Source: JADJNW01 sp964549655 (GTDB lineage: Bacteria; Bacteroidota; Bacteroidia; Chitinophagales; Saprospiraceae). From it: a stretch of 18,761 nt of DNA. The DNA lies in NCBI GenBank assembly GCA_964549655.1, contig CAZJXN010000104.1:1-18761 (forward strand), written 5' to 3'. This document shows, piece by piece, positions 7,290-13,107 of the stretch; the first letter of the stretch is position 1, and each line of letters starts with the position of its first letter. Below the pieces are notes generated by a model. That model did not search any database, had not been told where the DNA came from, and saw only the letters and a list, made by a program, of their open reading frames with translations. The position numbers and the translations under genes were made by a program.

Positions 7290-7994
7290 TTATTCATTCA
7301 TCAGTTGTAAAATATGGGTCGCCACCACACCCGCCGTCTCCGTACGCAGCCGACTATTGCCCAAACTTACACCTATAAATCCTTGATGTAAAGCACTTTG
7401 TATTTCTTTTTCAGAGAAATCGCCTTCTGGTCCAATCAATACGATAGCACTTTGAGCTTTAGGGTAAACTTGTTTTAAATGTGGATTATTTTCATCACCT
7501 AAATAAGCAATGAATTTGTGATTGTCAATCATTTGTGATTTTATAAAAGTATTAAAAGGTGTTAATTCTTGTAAAATGGGTAGGGTTGCTTTCAGAGATT
7601 GTTTCATAGCGGAAAGAAGAATTTTCTCCAAACGGTCGAGCCGAATAATTTTACGCTCGGAATGTTCACAAAGTAGCGGCGTAATCGTGTCCACCCCAAT
7701 CTCGGTCGCTTTTTCCAAAAACCATTCCAATCGTTCCATATTTTTAGTAGGTGCAATAGCGATATGAACTTGAAAGGTGCGCCGATATGGGTCTTCCCAC
7801 TGTCTGACAATTTGTAAAGTGCAATTCTTTTTTGTAATATCTATTATTTCTCCTTCATAAAACCAGCCTTTTCCATCCACAAAAGTAACAAGATCGCCCA
7901 CCCGTTTGCGCAACACTTGCGTGCAATGATGGGCCTCTTCCGTATGAAAAGTAGCCAACTCATTTTTAATATCCTTTGTATAAAATAATATCAT
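7290..7994 (-). CDS. rsmE: 16S rRNA (uracil1498-N3)-methyltransferase
   Basis: RsmE methylates N3 of U1498 in helix 44 of 16S rRNA using S-adenosylmethionine. The 234-residue product has the family length. The N-terminal PUA-like RNA-binding part includes HHCTQVLRKRVGDLVTFVDG (22-41). The SPOUT methyltransferase part carries KNMERLEWFLEKATEIGVD (84-102), LIGPEGDFSEKE (186-197) and the knot segment SLGNSRLRTETA (210-221), which form the cofactor site. The start at 7994 gives MILFYTKD. It faces the PspC gene convergently across about 30 bases. Confidence 0.96.
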   Translation of the reverse strand: MILFYTKDIKNELATFHTEEAHHCTQVLRKRVGDLVTFVDGKGWFYEGEIIDITKKNCTLQIVRQWEDPYRRTFQVHIAIAPTKNMERLEWFLEKATEIGVDTITPLLCEHSERKIIRLDRLEKILLSAMKQSLKATLPILQELTPFNTFIKSQMIDNHKFIAYLGDENNPHLKQVYPKAQSAIVLIGPEGDFSEKEIQSALHQGFIGVSLGNSRLRTETAGVVATHILQLMNE

Positions 7995-8239
7995 GGAATT
8001 TCGTGATTTGGTGATTGGTTATTGGTGATTGGTGATTCGTTATTTGGCACTTCTCACTTGGTCGCTCTGTCACGTGTTCTCTAAGTCACTTAGTCTCCAT
8101 TCTACGTCTCTAAGTCTAAAAAAAACATCGGTTTATCAAAAATAAAGTACCTTTAACGTTCGTCTTTTTCAACCGTGGCGCTAAAATAGTGTTTCGTTGA
8201 ATAGCAATCGAATCGTTTTTTAAAAGTAGCAATATACGC
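7995..8239. repeat. Intergenic spacer with short direct repeats
   Basis: Between the divergent rsmE and rseP starts lies a stretch with TTGGTGATTGG-type words repeated three times (about 8008-8036), followed by CTCTAAGTC-type words (about 8083-8120). On the minus strand TATTTTTG (8144-8137) matches the Bacteroidota -10-like pattern and might serve rsmE. No gene is seen. Confidence 0.5.
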
Positions 8240-9658
8240 ATGGATATTTTGATTATGGCGGGGCAGTTGACACTCAGCCTCATGATTTTGGTCACTTTAC
8301 ACGAGTTGGGGCATTTCTTACCGGCTCGTTGGTTTAATACAAGAGTAGAAAAATTCTATCTGTTTTTCGACCCTTGGTTTGCGGTTTTTAAAGCTCGTAA
8401 AATCAATGGTCGTTGGAATGTTGCCAGTATTTTCAATAAAAATAAGGAATACCCGGAAGACCGCAAAGATGTGACAGAGTACGGTATAGGCTGGCTGCCG
8501 CTGGGTGGCTATGTAAAAATAGCCGGCATGATAGACGAAAGTATGGATACCGAGCAAATGAAAGGCGAACCGCAGCCTTGGGAGTTTCGCTCCAAACCAG
8601 CTTGGCAGCGTCTCATCATTATGTTGGGTGGCGTCACGGTCAATTTTATTCTTGGTTTTTTCCTGTATGCAATGGTGTTGTGGGTATGGGGTGAACAATA
8701 TCTTCCTGCCGAAAATGTAAAGTACGGCATTTACGTGGATTCACTCGGTATGGATATGGGCTTGCGCGATGGTGATAAAATAAAAGCAATTGGCAATCAA
8801 GCATTTATAAAATTTAATGATCGTGCCATTGTTCGGGAAGTTATTATTAATAATGCCAACCGATTAGTAATAGAGCGCGATGGAAATGTAATGGATTTGC
8901 CGATTGATAAAAAATTTGTGGGCATTCTTTCTAAGCGAGATAATAAAAATAAAGTCATTTTTGGGGCGCGTACTCCTTTTATAGTGAATGAATTTGGTAA
9001 AGACTCTCCTGCTGAAAAAGCAGGTATGCAAAAAGACGACCGCGTCATTGCTTTTAATGATGCGCCAACGCCTTACTTTCATGAGTTTGCAAAATTGGCG
9101 CGTCAGCATAAAAATGATGAGGTAAAGATAACCGTATTGCGCAATACGACCGATACAGTTGATCTAAATGTAAAAATGACCGAAGACGGTAAAATAGGCG
9201 TAGCCGCTAAAACTTTAGATAATTTCTTTGATTTCAAACGCCAAGATTATACAATCGCAGAAGCTATTCCCGCAGGTGTTACAAAAGGGTTAGGTTTTTT
9301 GAATGACCAAGCAAAAGCCTTTGGGCAGATGTTTAGAGGACGTATCAAAGTGTCTGAAAGTCTGGGTGGATTAGGCTCTATTGGCGGGATGTTTGGTGGG
9401 GAGTGGATATGGGAACGTTTTTGGCTGATGACCGCTATTTTGTCGCTGGTGTTGGCATTTATGAATCTCTTACCGATTCCCGCGCTTGACGGTGGTCACG
9501 TTCTTTTTCTGCTTTACGAGATGGTGAGCGGTCGCAAACCGAGCGATAAGTTTTTAGAATATGCTACCACTTTTGGCTTTATTCTGGTGCTGGGACTCAT
9601 TGTTTTTGCAAATGGACTTGACATTTGGGAGGCAATAAAAGGTTGGTTTGGTAAATAG
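8240..9658 (+). CDS. rseP: Site-2 intramembrane metalloprotease RseP
   Basis: RseP (family M50B) cleaves membrane-anchored anti-sigma factors and leftover signal peptides inside the cytoplasmic membrane. The 472-residue product shows the zinc site HELGH at 21-25 within the first membrane segment (H21, H25, catalytic E22) and the third ligand in NLLPIPALDGGH (409-420, D417). GWLPLGGYVKIAGM (84-97) is also typical. Two PDZ-like regions sit at about 162-230 and 245-315, the second with GKDSPAEKAGMQKDDRVIAF. Membrane segments occur at about 5-22, 127-150, 396-412 and 443-458. A charged insert of 20-30 residues lies between the HELGH motif and GWLPLGG, as in Bacteroidota forms. hscB follows after seven bases, so they are probably co-transcribed. 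Confidence 0.95.
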   Translation: MDILIMAGQLTLSLMILVTLHELGHFLPARWFNTRVEKFYLFFDPWFAVFKARKINGRWNVASIFNKNKEYPEDRKDVTEYGIGWLPLGGYVKIAGMIDESMDTEQMKGEPQPWEFRSKPAWQRLIIMLGGVTVNFILGFFLYAMVLWVWGEQYLPAENVKYGIYVDSLGMDMGLRDGDKIKAIGNQAFIKFNDRAIVREVIINNANRLVIERDGNVMDLPIDKKFVGILSKRDNKNKVIFGARTPFIVNEFGKDSPAEKAGMQKDDRVIAFNDAPTPYFHEFAKLARQHKNDEVKITVLRNTTDTVDLNVKMTEDGKIGVAAKTLDNFFDFKRQDYTIAEAIPAGVTKGLGFLNDQAKAFGQMFRGRIKVSESLGGLGSIGGMFGGEWIWERFWLMTAILSLVLAFMNLLPIPALDGGHVLFLLYEMVSGRKPSDKFLEYATTFGFILVLGLIVFANGLDIWEAIKGWFGK

Positions 9659-9665
9659 AGTTGGA

Positions 9666-10190
9666 ATGAATTATTTTGAATTTTTCAATATTCCAATTGC
9701 ATTCAATATTGACGGAACACTGTTGAAACAGCGTTTCTACGAAAATAGTAAACAATTTCATCCTGATTTTTATACGTTAGAATCGGTTGAAAAGCAGGCG
9801 GAAATATTAGAGTTATCTACCTTAAATAACCAAGCGTATCGTACCTTATCCGATTTTGATAAACGGATGGAATACATTTTAAAGTTAAAAAACGCGCTTG
9901 CTGCCGAAGGCGAAAATAAAATTCCACAAGACTTTTTGTTGGATATGATGGACATCAATGAAAATTTGATGGACTTGGAATTTGATTTTAACGAAGCTAC
10001 GTATCAACAAGTGTTACAAGAAATTGCAAATCAGGAGCGCGATATTTACTCGGAAGTAACTTCTATTATAGAATATTATAAAGACGAAAAAGCGACTGCG
10101 CAGGAACTTTCTGCGGTCAGAGATTATTATCTAAAAAAGAAATACCTCTTGCGCATTCAGGAGAATTTATCTAAATTCGCCACTCGTTAA
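9666..10190 (+). CDS. hscB: Fe-S assembly co-chaperone HscB (J-domain)
   Basis: HscB is the J-protein that delivers the scaffold IscU to the Hsp70 HscA during iron-sulphur cluster assembly. The product begins MNYFEFFNIPIAFNID, like the J domain of HscB (NYFELFGLP...), and has the HPD tripeptide at 32-34 (QFHPDFY) that stimulates the Hsp70 ATPase. The C-terminal half (from about 90) is the three-helix IscU-binding domain, with PQDFLLDMMDINE and a final helix rich in Lys and Leu. The ATG at 9666 is chosen over an in-frame TTG at 9648, which would overlap rseP and add six residues with no family match. Length 174 residues is normal. It lies directly after rseP and before tRNA-Leu. Confidence 0.88.
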   Translation: MNYFEFFNIPIAFNIDGTLLKQRFYENSKQFHPDFYTLESVEKQAEILELSTLNNQAYRTLSDFDKRMEYILKLKNALAAEGENKIPQDFLLDMMDINENLMDLEFDFNEATYQQVLQEIANQERDIYSEVTSIIEYYKDEKATAQELSAVRDYYLKKKYLLRIQENLSKFATR

Positions 10191-10204
10191 ATAAAAAGAG
10201 GCTT

Positions 10205-10286
10205 ACCGGAATGGCGGAATTGGTAGACGCACACGTTTCAGAGGCGTGCGGGGTAACCTGTGCGGGTTCGACTCCCGCTTTCGGTA
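10205..10286 (+). tRNA. tRNA-Leu, anticodon CAG
   Basis: The sequence folds as a class II tRNA. The acceptor stem is ACCGGAA (10205-10211) with TTTCGGT (10279-10285) and discriminator A at 10286. The D arm is GCG / CGC around GAATTGGTAGA. The anticodon stem is CACGT / GCGTG with loop TTCAGAG, giving anticodon CAG for the CUG codon. A 13-base variable region can form a short stem (GGG / CCT), and the T arm is GCGGG-TTCGACT-CCCGC. No CCA is encoded, so it is added after transcription. Confidence 0.95.
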
Positions 10287-10303
10287 CTAACTGACAATCA
10301 AAG

Positions 10304-10336
10304 GGTTACGGAATTGAAGTTTCGTAGCCTTTTTTT
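10304..10336 (+). terminator. Intrinsic terminator after tRNA-Leu
   Basis: A ten-base-pair stem, GGTTACGGAA (10304-10313) with TTTCGTAGCC (10320-10329), encloses the six-base loop TTGAAG and is followed by seven T (10330-10336). Three of the pairs are G-T. It should end transcription of the tRNA and of any rseP-hscB read-through. Confidence 0.88.
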
Positions 10337-10357
10337 ATTTGCCAGCTATTTGCCAGC
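10336..10357. repeat. Direct repeat TATTTGCCAGC, two tandem copies
   Basis: TATTTGCCAGC occurs at 10336-10346 and again at 10347-10357, directly after the tRNA terminator. Its position at the edge between core genes and accessory content makes it a candidate trace of an integration site, but no integrase is in the window. Confidence 0.6.
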
Positions 10358-10395
10358 AAAAATTGATTTGATTTGTGTCAATAACTTTTTATTCC

Positions 10396-10626
10396 TCAAA
10401 TGTGCACACACCGTTGTAACGCTTTTCGATGATGCGCCATAATATTATTAGCTAAATGCTGTGGCATTAAGACCTTCACATTTTCTCCAAAAGAGCAAAG
10501 CTTTCGGATGAATTCAAAATTGATAAGTAGATGCATTCTCATTCGGAGCAATTTAGTAGCATCGGAGCTGATTTTATTACAAATAATAGAATGCTATAAT
10601 CCTTCCTTTTGTGTAACTAAAATCAT
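10396..10626 (-). pseudogene. C-terminal remnant of a WYL-domain regulator
   Basis: Translated on the minus strand from 10626, this frame gives 76 residues with one internal TAG (10594-10596) and a TGA at 10396-10398. The readable part contains LRMRMHLLINFEFIRKLCSF followed by GENVKVLMPQHLANNI. This matches the C-terminal extension of WYL transcription factors, where a strand-rich segment leads into xSFGxxVxVLxPxxL. The HTH and WYL domains are missing, and nothing upstream in this frame restores them. The internal stop falls where an (L)HHSQ-like segment would be expected. It lies on the opposite strand to the intact WYL gene and points away from it, so it is a separate, decayed regulator rather than a duplicate end. 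Confidence 0.65.
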
Positions 10627-10721
10627 ACTTTAGCGTATTTCCAATAAAACATATTGTAATTGGATGCAACTTTGAGGCCGTAATTAAAATAATCGGCTCA
10701 TTAGCAAAATATTATATACCT

Positions 10722-11651
10722 ATGAAAAAAACATCCAAAGAAGACGGACACAAAGTCCGCATTTTAAAACTGCAACGCATTTTACTGGAGCAGCCTTTCC
10801 GCTATACCAAACGCCAGCTTGCCGAACGCTTCAATGTACTTCCGGATGCCATCAAAGAATATTTTGAAAACTTTGAAACTGCCGGTTATGAAGTAAAATA
10901 CGACGAAAAGTACCGCTATGGCTTTGCAGCCGATAAAACCTACGAAGAATTGAAAGATTTGCTCCATTTTTCAGAAAAAGAGCAAAATTTTTTATTAGAG
11001 GTCATCAACCGCTTGGGTCACCATGACCCCAGCATGGAGAAACTCAAACGCAAAATTGTCTCCATTTACGATTTCACCCGCCTCGGTAATGCCTCCTTGC
11101 GCAAACCTTACTTGAGCAAAATAGACCTGCTGGAACAAGCCAAACGCGAAAAACGGCAAATCATTTTATTGGAATATCACTCTTCCAATAGTAATGAAAT
11201 CAAAGACCGCCGCGTTGAACCCTTCGATCCCAATCCTGCCGATGACATCCTCCAAGCCTATGACGTGGATAAAAAGGCACTCCGCCACTTTCGTATTTCA
11301 CGCATCACCCGCATTCAACTCACCAACGATCCTTGGGCATACGAAAACCATCATTATGTTATGGCAACTGATCCTTTTTACATCGTGAGCGACAAAGACA
11401 AACAAGTATCGGTACACCTGCGGCTCCGCGTAGGTGCGTATAATGAACTCATATCCCGTTTTCCATTATCACAAGCTCATATTCAAAAAGCACAGGAAGA
11501 AGGCATTTATGATTTTCAATGCAAAGTAAACGACCGTTTTTATGGACTCACCAATTTTATACTCGGCTTCCACCACCAGATTGTAGAAATCCTTCATCCC
11601 GAATCGCTCTTGGAACACCTGCAAGAACAGATACAAAAAATAAAATTTTGA
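10722..11651 (+). CDS. WYL-domain transcriptional regulator
   Basis: The 309-residue product has the layout of WYL regulators: an N-terminal winged helix (about 12-60, KVRILKLQRILLEQPFRYTK and RQLAERFNVLPDAIKEYFEN), a WYL domain (about 130-225) and a C-terminal extension (about 230-305). WYL core features are ILLEYHSS (148-155), RRVEPFDP (163-170), ILQAYD (176-181) and RHFRISRITRI (188-198). The end, GFHHQIVEILHPESLLEHL, is the usual closing segment. WYL proteins are thought to sense nucleic acids or nucleotides and are often found next to CRISPR-Cas and other defence loci, where some repress the system. It stands 160 bases before cas6 on the same strand, so control of this cas locus is a reasonable inference. 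No target site was proven. Confidence 0.88.
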   Translation: MKKTSKEDGHKVRILKLQRILLEQPFRYTKRQLAERFNVLPDAIKEYFENFETAGYEVKYDEKYRYGFAADKTYEELKDLLHFSEKEQNFLLEVINRLGHHDPSMEKLKRKIVSIYDFTRLGNASLRKPYLSKIDLLEQAKREKRQIILLEYHSSNSNEIKDRRVEPFDPNPADDILQAYDVDKKALRHFRISRITRIQLTNDPWAYENHHYVMATDPFYIVSDKDKQVSVHLRLRVGAYNELISRFPLSQAHIQKAQEEGIYDFQCKVNDRFYGLTNFILGFHHQIVEILHPESLLEHLQEQIQKIKF

Positions 11652-11811
11652 AACTTTTGAGGGCTGGGGTCGTAATGCCAGGGGGGTACAACTTAATTTT
11701 GCAAATATAAATGGAAAACGAAACCCTGTAATGAAACAATCGTAGAACTTAGCAAAGGATGATAAATTGCACTGAATTCCCAGCATATAATAAAATAAAA
11801 TTCCATACGTC
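11652..11811. other. Spacer between the WYL gene and cas6
   Basis: No gene is seen. TAATTTTG at 11694-11701 matches the Bacteroidota -10-like element, but no TTG partner stands 17-23 bases before it. cas6 could therefore have a weak promoter of its own or be read from the WYL gene. The cas6 ATG follows AT-rich sequence without a Shine-Dalgarno motif. Confidence 0.35.
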
Positions 11812-12477
11812 ATGCGAATATACTTACAAATCACGCCCAACAACGAAACCGTACCTTTCAATCACCTACCCGTGCTGGCAGGCGTACTGCACAAATGGCT
11901 GGGTCCGAATGAGGTCCACGACGGCTTGTCGCTGTACTCTTTTTCGTGGCTACAAGGCGCGCAAAGCACCCCTCGTGGACTGCGCTTCCCGCAAGGTGCG
12001 ACTTGGTTTATCAGTGCCATTGACGGCGATTTTCTCTCCCGCAGCATCCATGGCATCCTCGCCGACCCCTACCTGCGCTGGGGGATGCAAGTGGAGCAAG
12101 CCACCCTTGAAGCGCCGCCAGCTTTCACCGACCAAAGCGAAGTACGTTTCCTGCTTGCCAGCCCGGTGTTCATCAAGCGCAAACTACCCGACGGCTCTGA
12201 CAAGCACTACCTCTACACCGACTCCGAAAGCGACGACTTCCTCACCGAGACCCTCCAGCACAAGCTCCGCGTAGCCGGACTAACCGCCGAGGGGGCTGCC
12301 GCCCGATTCGACCACACGTACCCCAAAGCAAAAACTCAATTGCTGGTCTATCGCGGTATTGAAAATAAGTGCAGCTACTGCCCCGTGTGGGTGAAGGGAA
12401 GTGGAGAGCAATTGGCGTTTGTTTGGACGGTGGGGATGGGGAACTCGACGGGCGTGGGATTTGGGGCTTTAAGATGA
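11812..12477 (+). CDS. cas6: CRISPR pre-crRNA endoribonuclease Cas6
   Basis: Cas6 cuts the CRISPR transcript within each repeat and leaves the 8-base 5' handle on the crRNA. The 221-residue product starts MRIYLQITPNNETVPFNHLP, a typical first RRM-like strand and helix, and ends with the glycine-rich loop GMGNSTGVGFGAL (208-220) that defines the family. H36 in NEVHDGLSLYSFSWL is the best candidate for the catalytic histidine by position. The size fits subtype I-B Cas6. It is the first cas gene but is separated from the rest by 291 bases. Its base composition is striking: two sampled 60-base rows count 57-58% G+C, against 32-37% in two rows of cas8. That suggests a different history from the downstream genes. 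Confidence 0.9.
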   Translation: MRIYLQITPNNETVPFNHLPVLAGVLHKWLGPNEVHDGLSLYSFSWLQGAQSTPRGLRFPQGATWFISAIDGDFLSRSIHGILADPYLRWGMQVEQATLEAPPAFTDQSEVRFLLASPVFIKRKLPDGSDKHYLYTDSESDDFLTETLQHKLRVAGLTAEGAAARFDHTYPKAKTQLLVYRGIENKCSYCPVWVKGSGEQLAFVWTVGMGNSTGVGFGALR

Positions 12478-12484
12478 AAGAAAA

Positions 12485-12508
12485 AAGGCAGCCAAAAGAG
12501 GCCGCCTT
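12485..12508 (-). terminator. Hairpin reading as a leftward terminator after cas6
   Basis: AAGGCAGCC (12485-12493) pairs with GGCCGCCTT (12500-12508) with one A-C mismatch and the loop AAAAGA. On the plus strand no T run follows, but on the minus strand the stem is followed by TTTTTT (complement of 12481-12486, partly stem) and further T. It therefore looks more like a stop for transcription coming from the right than for cas6, although it may slow both. Confidence 0.5.
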
Positions 12509-12511
12509 AGG

Positions 12512-12587
12512 AAGTCCAAACGGTACGATTAAAAATTTGTGGTTTAAAACCATCTACATATTTCAATTCCAGTGGACTTTATAACAA
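12512..12587 (-). CRISPR. Possible remnant of a CRISPR array: two degenerate repeats
   Basis: On the minus strand, 12585-12560 reads GTTATAAAGTCCACT followed by GGAATTGAAAT, which ends in the handle-like GGAATTGAAAT of many subtype I-B repeats. After 24 bases, 12535 onward reads TTTTTAATCGTACC then GTTTGGACTTCC, which resembles the 5' half of the GTTTTAATCGTACC...GGAATTGAAAT repeat family. Each copy matches a different half best, so both would be decayed. The repeat family comes from general knowledge of I-B arrays, not from a search. No intact array is in the window, and a chance match cannot be excluded. Confidence 0.4.
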
Positions 12588-12602
12588 TACGCATGCATTT
12601 TT

Positions 12603-12628
12603 TTTGCAAAAAATAAAATTTTTGCAAA
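12603..12628. promoter_or_regulatory. Perfect inverted repeat upstream of the cas operon, candidate operator
   Basis: TTTGCAAAAA (12603-12612) and its exact complement TTTTTGCAAA (12619-12628) are separated by six bases. A second palindrome, AATGTACATT, is at 12669-12678. Both lie before the promoter of the cas8-cas3 operon, where a repressor or activator could bind. The binding protein is unknown; the WYL regulator and the 111-residue protein are the local candidates. Confidence 0.5.
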
Positions 12629-12700
12629 CTGATAATCAGCACTTTAACTATTAAAACCTATTTTACCCAATGTACATTGTATTAAACCAAACAAATAAAT

Positions 12701-12731
12701 TTAACAAAGGCGTTTTTTGAGTGTATCTTTG
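12701..12731 (+). promoter_or_regulatory. Promoter of the cas8-cas7-cas5-cas3 operon
   Basis: TATCTTTG at 12724-12731 fits the Bacteroidota TAnnTTTG element exactly, and TTAACA at 12701-12706 lies 17 bases earlier as a TTG-like partner. Transcription would begin near 12738, giving a leader of about 30 bases before the ATG at 12769. The first element is a clear match and the second is weak. Confidence 0.55.
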
Positions 12732-12768
12732 TGTTCGTAAATTTCTTAATTCATAAAAAATTCAAAAA

Positions 12769-13104
12769 ATGATTACGGACACGAATTTAAGCGTTTCTGA
12801 CAAACTTCTTGCAAAAGCTATCGTAAAAGTTTACGAGATGCAGCGGAGTTTTGACACAGCTATTGTCATAACACTCAAAAACAGAGGTTCGCTTTATGTC
12901 GGGAATGAAAACTTTAAAATTCCGCACACGGCGACGGAAGTCACCTTACACAGTCGGCTCGAACGCTTAAAAGAAGCGGGTATTATTTTCTCTTTCGAGA
13001 AACAAGCAAACGGTAAAATTTTAAAGGTACTAATGAGAGAAGTACGTAAACAGAAAGAGAAAAAAGATAAATTTCTAAGACAAGTTCAACTTCAACTTTT
13101 TTAA
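12769..13104 (+). CDS. Unrecognised 111-residue protein with winged-helix-like segment, first gene of the cas8-cas3 operon
   Basis: No family is recognised. The N-terminal part (MITDTNLSVSDKLLAKAIVK) looks helical. The central NFKIPHTATEVTLHSRLERL (48-67) continues as KEAGIIFSFEK (68-78), and this follows the pattern of a winged helix: a helix with TATEVTLHSRLERLKEAG and then a strand and turn (FSFEKQANGKILKVLM). The C-terminus is strongly basic (REVRKQKEKKDKFLRQ). It is followed by cas8 after only three bases, so it is translated from the same message. A standard I-B locus has cas6 and cas8 without this gene between them. It could be a local transcription regulator, an accessory Cascade part, or a crRNA/DNA-binding helper. 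An anti-CRISPR is less likely inside the operon. The coding status is well supported; the function is open. Confidence 0.75.
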   Translation: MITDTNLSVSDKLLAKAIVKVYEMQRSFDTAIVITLKNRGSLYVGNENFKIPHTATEVTLHSRLERLKEAGIIFSFEKQANGKILKVLMREVRKQKEKKDKFLRQVQLQLF

Positions 13105-13107
13105 ATA

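Noticed and set aside
10260..10442. Plus-strand open frame starting within tRNA-Leu
   Set aside because: It begins in the tRNA T arm, crosses the terminator and has no protein-like features.
12242..12584. Open frames on both strands over the end of cas6 and its downstream gap
   Set aside because: They overlap the glycine-rich loop of cas6 in other frames and cross the hairpin; no family pattern is seen.
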